A stretch of 64,000 bases of DNA from Bradyrhizobium sp. LTSP885. GTDB taxonomy: Bacteria; Pseudomonadota; Alphaproteobacteria; Rhizobiales; Xanthobacteraceae. A model generated the notes under the pieces. The model was given only the letters and a program-made list of their open reading frames with translations. It did not search any database and was not told where the DNA came from. The position numbers were made by a program, and so were the translations under genes. The stretch covers positions 124,001 through 188,000 of the forward strand of contig NZ_JYMT01000042.1 of assembly GCF_000938305.1 (NCBI RefSeq), in the 5' to 3' direction. The first letter of the stretch is position 1. Each line of letters begins with the position of its first letter. This document shows positions 16,181 to 24,752 of this stretch, piece by piece.

Positions 16181-17056
16181 ATGAATGCCAAAGTCCCGAA
16201 ACCGAAGCCGGCATCGGCGCCGCCGATCGCCGCGGCGAAGCTGCATTCGCCACTGGCGCGGATGCTGCGGCCGCTGGTCCGGCTTTGCATTCGCGGCGGC
16301 ATGACGTTTCCGGCTCTGACCCAGCTGTTGCGCGAACTCTACGTCAACGTTGCCGAGCATGATTTTGCGCTCGAAGGCAAGGAGCAGACCGACAGCCGCG
16401 TCAGCCTCCTGACCGGCATCCATCGCAAGGAGGTCGCACGGCTGCGCGGCGCCGGCGCGCCGGTCAACGAGGTGCCGGCAACGCTATCGCGGACCAGCGC
16501 GATCATTGCGCGCTGGCTGGCCGCGCCGGAATTCACCGATGCGAAGGGCGACCCGCTGCCGCTGCCGCGCACCGCCGAGCGCGCCGCGCCGTCGTTCGAG
16601 GCGCTGGTCGAATCGATCACCAAGGATGTGCGGCCGCGCGCGGTGCTGGACGAATGGCTCGACCGCAAGCTCGTCACCATCAATGCCGACGACGAGATCG
16701 TGCTGGTCGAGGAAGCCTTCGTGCCGCATGGCGACGACGATCGCAAATGGCACTATCTCGGCCGCAATCTGCATGACCATGTCGCGGCCGCCGAGGCCAA
16801 TGTGTCGTCGGCTGTGCCGCGCTTCCTCGAGCGCGCCGTGCATTATGACGGGCTGTCGGCCAAGCTCGCCAAGCGGCTTGAAGGACGCTCGCGCGAGCTC
16901 GCGATGGAGGCGCTGAAGGTCGCCAACCGCGAAGCCAACCGTGCATTGGCCAAAGACAAGGGCGGCGATTACCGCTGGAATTTCGGCATCTACATCTACC
17001 GCGAGGGTCCCGACGGCCCGGTCGATGATGATGCCGACGAAGGCGGCGCGTCGTGA
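16181..17056 (+). CDS. DUF6502-family protein, predicted DNA-binding
   Basis: A 291-residue soluble protein matching my recollection of the DUF6502 family. The N-terminal 90 residues (ARMLRPLVRLCIRGGMTFPALTQLLRELYV, then SRVSLLTGIHRKEVARLRG) look like a winged or helix-turn-helix DNA-binding unit, with SRVSLLTGIHRKEV as recognition region. The C-terminal 150 residues are mixed and end in an acidic tail (DGPVDDDADEG). ATG 16181 is preferred to TTG 16175; no good ribosome site is visible, so the mRNA may be nearly leaderless. It overlaps the next gene by 4 bp (GTGA), so the two are coupled. The promoter region carries module B. A regulatory role is inference. Confidence 0.7.
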   Translation: MNAKVPKPKPASAPPIAAAKLHSPLARMLRPLVRLCIRGGMTFPALTQLLRELYVNVAEHDFALEGKEQTDSRVSLLTGIHRKEVARLRGAGAPVNEVPATLSRTSAIIARWLAAPEFTDAKGDPLPLPRTAERAAPSFEALVESITKDVRPRAVLDEWLDRKLVTINADDEIVLVEEAFVPHGDDDRKWHYLGRNLHDHVAAAEANVSSAVPRFLERAVHYDGLSAKLAKRLEGRSRELAMEALKVANREANRALAKDKGGDYRWNFGIYIYREGPDGPVDDDADEGGAS

Positions 17057-18246
17057 AGGGCCCGCCGGTCATATCCCGCCGCGTGCTGCTGGCGGCGTTC
17101 TGGCTTGCCGGCACGTCGCTCGCCAGCGCGCAGGTGAGGAAGCGCGGCACCGATCAGGGCATCGGCGGCACCGGGATCACCGGATCCGACCAGGGCATCG
17201 GGGGCACCGGCATCGTCGGCGTGATCCAGCGGTTCGGCAGCATCTTCGTCAATGGCGAGCGCATCGCCTACGGGGCCGACGTGCCGGTGCACATCGATGG
17301 CGAACCGGCGACGGCGAAATCGCTGCGGATCGGGCAGGTCGCGCGCGTGGTGGCGCAGCGCGGCGCCAACGGCACGCTGTCGACCACGCGGATCAACGCG
17401 GTCAGCGAGGTGGTCGGGCCGATCGAGCACGTCAAGTCCGGCGAGATGGCGGTGCTCGGCCAGAAGGTCGTGTGGGCGGGCCAGGAAAGCTGGCTGAAGC
17501 CGGGGACGCATGTCGCGGTGTTCGGCCTGCGGCGCACCGACGGCGTCATCGTCGCGAGCCTGGTGCAGGAGCGCCACGATGCCGCGACGCGCGTCACCGG
17601 TCCGCTCGAGCGCGACCGCAGCGGAAGCTTGCGGATCGGCGATCTCAGGCTCACGGGTGTCGACCCGGCGCTCGCCGGGCAGCGCGTGCAGGTCGACGGC
17701 CGCGTCACGCAGGGGGTGATGCAAGCGGCGCGCAGCCGGGCCGACGACTTCTCCGATCTCGCTGGCGCGAACCGGGTGCTGATCGAGGCCTATGTGCGGC
17801 GGGTCGGCAGCGAGCTGCAGCTCGGCTCCGGCTTTGTCGCGCGCGACAATTCGCGCTTCTCGCCGTCGGCCGATACCCGCGTGGTCGTCAATGCCACGCT
17901 CGAAGGCGCGCGGGGCTTGCGGGTCGAGTCGGTGCAGTCGGTCAACAAATTCCCGGGCTCGTCGGTGCGAGGACCTGCTGCGCCCGCGCATCAGCCCGGT
18001 GCGGCGCCCGGGCACGGCGGCGGTGCGCCGCACGGCGGTCCCGGCGGCGCGCCATCGGGGCCATCAGTTGGCCCCGCTGGCGGTGGTCCTGCTCCTGCTC
18101 CCGGCCCTGGTTCAGAACCAGGCGTTGGTGGCGGCATGTCGCCGCCTGGCGGCTTCAGTCCGCCATCCGGCGGTGGCGGTCCCTTTGGGCCTGGCGGCGG
18201 CTTCGGCGGTGGCCCGCCTGGCGGCATGGGCGGCGGCCGGCGCTGA
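17053..18246 (+). CDS. DUF5666-domain exported protein with Gly/Pro-rich tail
   Basis: A 397-residue protein starting at GTG 17053, inside the DUF6502 stop. The first 27 residues (SRRVLLAAFWLAGTSLASAQ) form a signal peptide. Two copies of DQGIGGTGI follow, then repeated small beta-barrel-like units (FGSIFVNGERIAYG, VVGPIEHVKSGEMAVLGQKV, GPLERDRSGSLRIGDLRLTG), the DUF5666 pattern. From about residue 303 the protein becomes a 95-residue Gly/Pro/Ala-rich low-complexity tail, likely disordered. It is presumably periplasmic or surface-exposed. Biochemical function is unknown for the family. Coupling to DUF6502 suggests the two work together, perhaps as envelope component and cytoplasmic partner. 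Confidence 0.75.
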   Translation: MKGPPVISRRVLLAAFWLAGTSLASAQVRKRGTDQGIGGTGITGSDQGIGGTGIVGVIQRFGSIFVNGERIAYGADVPVHIDGEPATAKSLRIGQVARVVAQRGANGTLSTTRINAVSEVVGPIEHVKSGEMAVLGQKVVWAGQESWLKPGTHVAVFGLRRTDGVIVASLVQERHDAATRVTGPLERDRSGSLRIGDLRLTGVDPALAGQRVQVDGRVTQGVMQAARSRADDFSDLAGANRVLIEAYVRRVGSELQLGSGFVARDNSRFSPSADTRVVVNATLEGARGLRVESVQSVNKFPGSSVRGPAAPAHQPGAAPGHGGGAPHGGPGGAPSGPSVGPAGGGPAPAPGPGSEPGVGGGMSPPGGFSPPSGGGGPFGPGGGFGGGPPGGMGGGRR

Positions 18247-18265
18247 TCGTCACATGCAAAAGCAC

Positions 18266-18290
18266 CGGCGCAGGCGGGCCGCCTGCGCCG
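18266..18290. terminator. Possible bidirectional hairpin between convergent genes
   Basis: GGCGCAGGC-N5-GCCTGCGCC (18267-18289) has 9-bp arms and sits 20 bp after the DUF5666 stop and 38 bp beyond the stop of the convergent peptidase. There is no T tract on either side, so it may act as a 3' stabiliser instead of a full intrinsic terminator. Confidence 0.45.
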
Positions 18291-18327
18291 TGGATCTGTC
18301 ATTATTGAATGAGGAGAGCTTGAGGTC

Positions 18328-19683
18328 TCAGCCGGCGCTCAAGCGGACACCGGCACGCAGGAATTTCTGCGGATCGACCGCTTCGCCGTCGATGCGGGTT
18401 TCATAGTGCAGATGCGGTCCCGTCGAACGGCCGGTCGAACCGACCGCGCCGATCACCTGGCCGATCTTGACGACCTCGCCGACCTTGACGCCGATCTCGG
18501 AGAGATGGCCATAGCGGGTCGCAAGGCCGTTGCCGTGATCGACCTCGATCATGCGGCCATAGCCGCCGGCCCAACCCGCCGACGTGACCTTTCCGTTGGC
18601 GGTGACACGCACCGGATCGCCGGCGGAGGCGCGGAAGTCGAGGCCGGTGTGCATCGCCGGGCGACCGAGGAAAGGATCGGTCCGCACGCCGAAGCCGCTG
18701 GTGAACTCGACCTCGCCGACAACAGGCTTGCGATAGGGCACCAGCGCCAGCGTCTGATTCAGCCGCTGCATCTGGGCGCGGTTGATGTTGATCCGATAGA
18801 GCTGGCGCTCGAACGGACCGGCGTCGGACGGAAGCTTGACGGGGACGAACGGGCCGCCCATGCCGGCGCGCGGCGTTGCCGCCTCGAGCTGGGCCATGTT
18901 GAGGCCGAGATCGCTGATCACGCCGCGCATCCGCCGCACCCGCGAATCGATGCCGTCCTCGACCGATGAGAGCGCGGCGAGCTGGCGCCGCTCGACCTGG
19001 TCGAGCGAGGTCTGCAGGCGGACCAGCGCGCTGTCGACGCCCTGGGCCTTGGCGAACTGGCTCGGTTGCGTCTTGGCGATCAACGGGGCGCGGGATTCCA
19101 GACGGGCTTCGCGATCCGGCGGCGCGACGAAGATCACGGTGTCGCTGATCGGGGACGGTTTTGGCGTGCCGGACGACGGCGCAGCGTCTGCGCGGCCCTG
19201 CGGCTTAATTGATCCGGTAACCGCGGCGTCGGGAATCGTGCCGAGCGCGGTGGCGCGCGATTCCAGCGCCGACTGGCGGCGCATGATCTGGTCGAGCTTC
19301 TGGTCGAACTGCTCCTGGTCGAGGAGCTGGCGGCCGGTGGTGCGATCGACCTTGGCGCGGAGGTCAGCGATGCGGTCTTCATAGGCGTATTGCATTTCGG
19401 CCTGGCGGGCGATCAGCCGGGTCAGGACGTCGTCGCGGAAGGCGAAATAGGTCGCGGTTGCGGCCGACCACATCCCGAGCAGGACCACGGTCCCGACCGC
19501 AATCCAGAATACGACCGGCCCGAACCGGACCTGCTTGCCGGCATGCACGATGGTATAGCCGGCCCCCGAGGCTGCCGCGGCCGACGCGAGTTGGGCGGCC
19601 GGTCGGCGCGCCGGGGCCCGGCCGTGGTCCTGCGGATGATGGTGGTTGGCATATTCGAGATGATGACCGGACCGGCTCGACAT
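18328..19683 (-). CDS. M23-family membrane-anchored peptidoglycan endopeptidase
   Basis: A 451-residue protein. ATG 19683 has a GGGAG ribosome site 6 nt upstream. A cytoplasmic His/Arg-rich N-terminus is followed by one membrane span (FWIAVGTVVLLGMWSAATATYF, about residues 60-82). A periplasmic coiled-coil with repeated Arg/Gln/Glu heptads (about 90-260) comes next. The C-terminal LytM/M23 domain has zinc-ligand motifs HTGLDF and HLHYE near the end and GFGVRTDPFLGRPAMHTGLD at its start. It resembles cell-division-linked M23 proteins of Rhizobiales. It likely cleaves peptide cross-links or activates amidases. All zinc ligands appear present, so it is probably active. Confidence 0.9.
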   Translation of the reverse strand: MSSRSGHHLEYANHHHPQDHGRAPARRPAAQLASAAAASGAGYTIVHAGKQVRFGPVVFWIAVGTVVLLGMWSAATATYFAFRDDVLTRLIARQAEMQYAYEDRIADLRAKVDRTTGRQLLDQEQFDQKLDQIMRRQSALESRATALGTIPDAAVTGSIKPQGRADAAPSSGTPKPSPISDTVIFVAPPDREARLESRAPLIAKTQPSQFAKAQGVDSALVRLQTSLDQVERRQLAALSSVEDGIDSRVRRMRGVISDLGLNMAQLEAATPRAGMGGPFVPVKLPSDAGPFERQLYRININRAQMQRLNQTLALVPYRKPVVGEVEFTSGFGVRTDPFLGRPAMHTGLDFRASAGDPVRVTANGKVTSAGWAGGYGRMIEVDHGNGLATRYGHLSEIGVKVGEVVKIGQVIGAVGSTGRSTGPHLHYETRIDGEAVDPQKFLRAGVRLSAG

Positions 19684-19783
19684 CGGTACTCCCGCGGCCG
19701 GTCGGACCAAGTTCCGTACGGCTAATTTGCGGGGGCGATTTGACCCTCCCATGGTTAATTTTCAGGAAACGGAGCCGCTCCAG

Positions 19784-20476
19784 TTAGAGCGACCGGACCG
19801 CCTCGAGCACCTGGTCGGCATGGCCGTCGACCTTCACATGGCGCCAGATTCGGGCGGCCTTTCCTTTCGAATCGATCAGAACTGTCGTGCGAATAATCCC
19901 CAGGAAGGTCTTGCCATACATGGATTTTTCGCCCCAAGCCCCGTAGGCCTCCAGCATCTGATGGGTCTCATCGGAGATCAGAGGAACCGACAGCTTGTGT
20001 TTGTTTCGAAACGACTCCTGCGCCTTAACCGTATCTGCGGAAACGCCGAGCACCGCGGCGCCGGCGTCCGCGAAGGCCTGGTTCAGCCGGGTGAAGTCGA
20101 TCGCCTCCCGGGTGCAGCCCGGCGTATTGGCGCGAGGATAGAAGAACAGCACCAGTTTGCGATCAGCGAAGTCCTTGAGCGAGACGCTGCCGCCGCCGTC
20201 GCGCGGCAGCGTGAAGGAGGGGGCCTTGGCGCCTTCGGCGAGAACCCCTGCGGCAGATTTGGTCGCGGCCGCCGGCTTCGGCTTTAACGGTTTCGAGGCG
20301 GCCTTGTGCGAGGCTTTGGCTTGAACGGTCCCGGCGGTCTTGTGTGATGTCTTCACAGCCGCCGTGCGGATTTTCGCCGCGGACCTCCCCGTGCTGGTGC
20401 CTGCGCCGCGCGCAATCGTTGTTGCCGCGCGCTTTCCGGTTGTGTTGGAGGATTTCTTGCGCGTTTTCTTGGACAT
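19784..20476 (-). CDS. bcp: Bcp/PrxQ-type peroxiredoxin with a lysine/alanine-rich N-terminal tail
   Basis: A 230-residue protein; ATG 20476 has a strong AGGAAGG site 4 nt upstream. Residues about 80-230 are a complete thioredoxin-fold peroxiredoxin, with PRANTPGCTREAIDF holding the peroxidatic cysteine. The resolving cysteine that E. coli Bcp has five residues later is replaced (REAID), and there is no other cysteine in the protein. It must therefore act as a one-Cys enzyme using an external thiol. The first 80 residues are an unusual histone-H1-like tail of Lys, Ala, Thr and Ser repeats with KPKPAAATKSAAG. Such a tail could bind DNA or polyphosphate; this is inference. It reduces hydroperoxides in the cytosol. 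Confidence 0.88.
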   Translation of the reverse strand: MSKKTRKKSSNTTGKRAATTIARGAGTSTGRSAAKIRTAAVKTSHKTAGTVQAKASHKAASKPLKPKPAAATKSAAGVLAEGAKAPSFTLPRDGGGSVSLKDFADRKLVLFFYPRANTPGCTREAIDFTRLNQAFADAGAAVLGVSADTVKAQESFRNKHKLSVPLISDETHQMLEAYGAWGEKSMYGKTFLGIIRTTVLIDSKGKAARIWRHVKVDGHADQVLEAVRSL

Positions 20477-20704
20477 ACGCCTTCCTTTCGTCGCTTTCCG
20501 CGGCTCAACCATTGGGGTATTGCGGGTCTCATTCGCAGCGGCCGGATTCGCATCCGCCGCTGGGCAAGTTTGATGGCCTCGGAGTATGGTTACAAGGAAT
20601 TCGACGCGTTATCGGTCCGCTCGTTGAGCAGGCTTCTGATTGGTTGGTTTCGTCCTTTCTTGGGTCGGCTTGCGAACAACACGATTAACCAAGGACACGC
20701 CGCG

Positions 20705-23700
20705 ATGCCGGCACAGGAGCGCTCGATACCAATCGACGGGCGCCCCGATGGCGGCAATCAAACTCACCGCCAGCACCGAGAGGCAATGGCAAGGAATACG
20801 CCGCCGCAGGGGCCGAATCCGCGCGCCGAGGCCGAATTCTCGCAATGGGAAGACGACGCCGCGTGGGACGAGCAGGATGAAGCGGCGGGTCACCGCGCGC
20901 GGCGGCTGCTTGCGCGCTCCAATACCAACCTGCATCGCTTCAGCGACTTCTGCACCGGCCTGCAGCGCTGGCTGAACGGCGGGCGCTGGCTGCGGCGCAT
21001 CGGACTGGTGCTCGCGGTGCTGGTGGTGATTTTCGCGACCAGTTTTGGCGCGCTGTGGTGGCGGCTCGGCGCCGGTCCGATCAATCTCGACGTCGCGACG
21101 CCGTGGCTCGCGGCCGCAATCGAGCAAAACATCGGTCATGGCAATACCGTCGAGGTCGGTGGGACCCAGATCGAGCGCGCTGGCCGCATCAGGGTCGCGG
21201 TGCGCATTCGCGATATCATCGTCCGCGACCGCGACCACGCAATCGTCGCGAGCGCGCCGAAGGCCGAAGTGCGGCTGTCGGGAACGGCGCTGCTGATGGG
21301 GCAATTGCGGGCGGAAAGCCTCAATCTGGTCGACGCGGAACTGTCGGTGCGGATCACACCGGATGGCTATGTGACGGTCTCCGCCGGCGATACCGCAAAG
21401 CCGCTTGCCACCGGCGTGGCGTCCAAGAAGGAAGCGGGATTGGCGCCGACCTTCCCGCGTCCGGGACCTGCTGCACCGCCGGCGGCCGCGCCCGACACCG
21501 CGGCGACCGCACCACCCGAGCCAACCCAGAACGGCCTGCTCGCAGGTCTCGACTGGCTCGACAGCCTCAGTATGACCGGCCTCGACGGCCAGAACCTCAA
21601 CGAGATCGGCCTGAAGAACGGCAATCTGGTTGTCGACGACCAGCAGCGCGGCAACAAATGGAGCTTTGAGAATATCAGCCTGAGCCTGCGGCGGCCGAGC
21701 AGCGGCGGCGTCGCGCTCAGCTTCGGCGAAGAGGGCGCCAAGCCCTGGTCGGTGCGCATGGTGATCGGGCCGCAGACGAATGGCGTGCGCTCGGTCGACA
21801 TCAAGGCCGACAAGGTCTCCGCCAGCGACATTCTGCTCGCGCTCAGGACCAAGGACCTCACCTATACGGCCGACCTGCCGCTATCGGGCGAACTGAAGGG
21901 CGAACTCGGCCGCGACGGCCTGCCGACCTATTTCCGCGGCAAGATCACCACGGGCGCCGGCAACATCATCGACACCGACACGCCGAGCTATCCGATGGCG
22001 ATCGATTCCGCCGAGATGAGCCTCGAATGGGATTCGGGACGGCGCGTGCTGCTGGCGCCGATCAAGATCGTCTCCGGTGCCAACCGGATCACGACGCTCG
22101 GCCATCTCGAACCGCCGAATGACAACGTCACCGAATGGCAGGCAGGCCTGTCGGGCGGCACCATCGTGTTGGCCGGCATCGATAACGAGCCGCCGCTGAT
22201 CTTCAACCGCATCAACGTGGCCTTTCGCTTCGACACCGAAAAGAAGCGTGTGATGCTGACCCAGGCCGACATCAGCAACGGCGAGATCGGCGTCGCCGGT
22301 ACCGGCAGTATCGACTATTCCGGCGAGGCGCGGCTGCAGCTCGGGTTCGCGGGCACGCCGATGTCGGCCTCCGCCTTGAAGCGGATGTGGCCGACCATCA
22401 TCGTACCCGAAGTGCGCGAATGGGTGATTGAGCGGATCGACCGCGGCACGCTCCAGCGCATCGATGTCGGCGTCAATTCGCCGGTGCACAATCTGTCCCG
22501 CAAGGGGCCGCCGATCCCCGATGACGGTCTCTCCGTCAACATCGTGGCATCCGGCGTGACGGTGCGCCCGGTGGACAAGATGCCCGCGGTGCATGATGCC
22601 GACCTGAAGGCCAGGGTGACCGGCCGTACCGCGACCGTGACCATCGGCCAGGGCATTGCCGACACGCCGTCGGGCCGCAAGATCGCGCTGTCGGACTTCA
22701 CCTTCGAGGTGCCTGACATGGCGCCAAAACCGTCGCCCTCGAGGGTCAAGTTCCGGGTCGACTGCCCGGTGCCGGCCGCCGCGGAGATCCTCGCCTCCGA
22801 CCGGCTCAGCGATGTCTCCGGTCCGCCGATCGATCCCAACGCCAGCAAGGGCAACGTCTCAGCGGTGTTCAATCTCTCCATGCCGGTCAAGGGCGAGCTG
22901 ACCAAGGCCGATACGATCTATTCCGTCACGGCTGACGTCGCCGGCGTGGCCGTCGACAAGCTGGTGATGAACCAGAAGCTCGAGGCCAACACGCTGAAGG
23001 TGATTGCCAACAACGCCGGCTATCAGGTCAAGGGCGACGTCAAGATCAACGGCCAGCCGGCCTCGCTCGACTACCGCAAGCCGGCCGAGGGCGATGCCGA
23101 TGTCAAGCTGCAGGCGACGCTTGATGACGCGAGCCGCGCGCGGCTCGGGCTGGATCTCGGCCCGGCCGTCTCAGGCGCGATCCCGATCAAGCTGATAGGC
23201 AAGATCGGCAGCGGCGACAACAACACCAAGATGGGTATCGAGGCCGACCTGACCGCGCTGAAGCTCGACAACATCCTGCCGGGCTGGGTCAAGGCATCGG
23301 GCAAGGCGGCCAAGGCGACCTTCAACGTGGTGCCGAAACCGCAGTCGACCCGGTTCGAGGACATTGTGGTCGAAGGCGGCGGCGTCTCGATCAAGGGCGC
23401 GCTTGAGGTCGACCTCAACGGCGACCTGATGAACGCGAACTTCCCGGTCTATGCGCCTTCGGAAGGCGACAAGACGTCGCTGCGGGCCGATCGCGGGCCC
23501 GACGGCGTGATGAAGGTGACGATGCGCGGCGATGTCTTCGATGGCCGCGGCTTCCTGAAATCGGCGATCTCCGGCCGTGAAACCGACGCCAAGAGCAAGA
23601 CCAAGAACGTCGACTTCGACATCGACGTGAAGCTCGGCGCGGTGGCAGGCTTCAACGGCGAGGCGATCCGCAGCATCGACGCCAAGATGTCGCGCCGCAA

Positions 23701-24388
23701 CGGTTTCATCAAGGCGTTCACGCTGAACGGCAAGGTCGGGCGCGATACGCCCGTCACCGCCGACATGCGCGGCCGTCAGCAGGGACGCGAGGTGATCTAC
23801 CTGCAGACCAGCGACGCCGGCGCGTTCCTGCGCTTTATCGACACCTATTCGAAGGTGGCCGGCGGCCAGTTGACGCTTGCGATGGAGCCGCCGACGCCCG
23901 ATCCGAGCCCCAGGGAAGGCCTCATCAATATCCAGGGCTTTTCGGTGAAGGGCGAAGCCCAGCTCGACCGCGCCGTCGCCGGCGGGCCGGTCAGCACGCA
24001 GAACGGCATCGGGTTCGACGCGCTGCGCGCCGAGTTCACGCGTCAGAGCGGTCAGCTCGCGATCCGCAACGGCGTCGTCAAGGGGCCGAGCATCGGCGCG
24101 ACCATCGAAGGCAGCATCGACTATGTCGGCAACCAGGTCCGGATGACCGGCACCTTCATTCCGATGTACGGGCTGAACAACATGTTCGGCCAGATTCCGT
24201 TCTTCGGGATATTCCTCGGCGCCGGCAGCAATGAAGGCCTGATCGGCGTGACCTATGAGGTCGTCGGCACGCCGAGCCAGCCGGTGCTGCGCGTCAACCC
24301 GATCTCTGCGCTGGCGCCCGGCCTGACGCGGAAGATCTTCGATTTCAAGCAGTACAATCCGACCGACCTGCCTTCGACGAACAACTGA
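20705..24388 (+). CDS. Giant AsmA-like/DUF3971 inter-membrane protein
   Basis: About 1,227 residues from ATG 20705 (MPAQERSIP); ATG 20786, with GAGAGG just upstream, is an alternative. A hydrophilic N-terminus precedes one membrane span (RIGLVLAVLVVIFATSFGALWW, about residues 98-119). A very long periplasmic region of repeating beta segments follows (for example IVASAPKAEVRLSG, LTYTADLPLSGELKGEL, AVFNLSMPVKGELTKA), ending with the AsmA-like C-terminal block MYGLNNMFGQIPFFGIFLGAGSNEGLIGVTYEV. This layout is that of YhdP/AsmA-type proteins, which are thought to bridge inner and outer membranes and move phospholipids. The length is normal for the class. It stands alone, divergent from the peroxiredoxin gene. 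Confidence 0.85.
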   Translation: MPAQERSIPIDGRPDGGNQTHRQHREAMARNTPPQGPNPRAEAEFSQWEDDAAWDEQDEAAGHRARRLLARSNTNLHRFSDFCTGLQRWLNGGRWLRRIGLVLAVLVVIFATSFGALWWRLGAGPINLDVATPWLAAAIEQNIGHGNTVEVGGTQIERAGRIRVAVRIRDIIVRDRDHAIVASAPKAEVRLSGTALLMGQLRAESLNLVDAELSVRITPDGYVTVSAGDTAKPLATGVASKKEAGLAPTFPRPGPAAPPAAAPDTAATAPPEPTQNGLLAGLDWLDSLSMTGLDGQNLNEIGLKNGNLVVDDQQRGNKWSFENISLSLRRPSSGGVALSFGEEGAKPWSVRMVIGPQTNGVRSVDIKADKVSASDILLALRTKDLTYTADLPLSGELKGELGRDGLPTYFRGKITTGAGNIIDTDTPSYPMAIDSAEMSLEWDSGRRVLLAPIKIVSGANRITTLGHLEPPNDNVTEWQAGLSGGTIVLAGIDNEPPLIFNRINVAFRFDTEKKRVMLTQADISNGEIGVAGTGSIDYSGEARLQLGFAGTPMSASALKRMWPTIIVPEVREWVIERIDRGTLQRIDVGVNSPVHNLSRKGPPIPDDGLSVNIVASGVTVRPVDKMPAVHDADLKARVTGRTATVTIGQGIADTPSGRKIALSDFTFEVPDMAPKPSPSRVKFRVDCPVPAAAEILASDRLSDVSGPPIDPNASKGNVSAVFNLSMPVKGELTKADTIYSVTADVAGVAVDKLVMNQKLEANTLKVIANNAGYQVKGDVKINGQPASLDYRKPAEGDADVKLQATLDDASRARLGLDLGPAVSGAIPIKLIGKIGSGDNNTKMGIEADLTALKLDNILPGWVKASGKAAKATFNVVPKPQSTRFEDIVVEGGGVSIKGALEVDLNGDLMNANFPVYAPSEGDKTSLRADRGPDGVMKVTMRGDVFDGRGFLKSAISGRETDAKSKTKNVDFDIDVKLGAVAGFNGEAIRSIDAKMSRRNGFIKAFTLNGKVGRDTPVTADMRGRQQGREVIYLQTSDAGAFLRFIDTYSKVAGGQLTLAMEPPTPDPSPREGLINIQGFSVKGEAQLDRAVAGGPVSTQNGIGFDALRAEFTRQSGQLAIRNGVVKGPSIGATIEGSIDYVGNQVRMTGTFIPMYGLNNMFGQIPFFGIFLGAGSNEGLIGVTYEVVGTPSQPVLRVNPISALAPGLTRKIFDFKQYNPTDLPSTNN

Positions 24389-24717
24389 AGCGTCTTCGAG
24401 CGAAGTGGTACCGCCGACTTTGACCGACTACCGCAGCACATTGTCGGCTGTCGACTAAACGCGCAGACACTTCATCTTGGCCATCGTTCCCTGAGTTGCA
24501 CTGCACCGCACTTCTATGCCCGCATAGGAAGCGTCTAGGTCCGAATGGATCAAAAGCGCCGATCTGGTGCTCAGCTAATGATTTCCGGTCCACTCTGATC
24601 AGCGAACTTCCTCAGAGCTGGGGGCTGGTCCGGTTCTTGCTACAAGCGGGCTCCAACGCACCTATTCGATACCGCCGCCGATCCTTTCGACGACCAAACT
24701 ATCCAATATTGCGAAGC
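24389..24717. other. Gene-free gap with a decayed repeat fragment
   Basis: About 330 bp without a credible gene. The start (around 24390-24415, GCGTCTTCGAGCGAAGTGG) is a degenerate copy of the element seen intact at 40961-40980 (GCGTTTTCGAGCGAAGTGG), so it is probably a relic of the same dispersed repeat. Nothing else recognisable was seen. Confidence 0.45.
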
Positions 24718-24735
24718 ATTGCTGTGAACAGCAAT
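24718..24735 (+). promoter_or_regulatory. Palindrome/hairpin just before the binding-protein gene
   Basis: ATTGCTG-TGAA-CAGCAAT: 7-bp perfect arms and a 4-nt loop. It lies 17 bp before GTG 24753 and 5 bp before ATG 24741. It could be an operator or a short leader hairpin. Its TTGC/GCAA ends are 8 nt apart, not the 6 expected for a FixK/FNR box. Confidence 0.4.
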
Positions 24736-24752
24736 TGACGATGGAGAATCCC

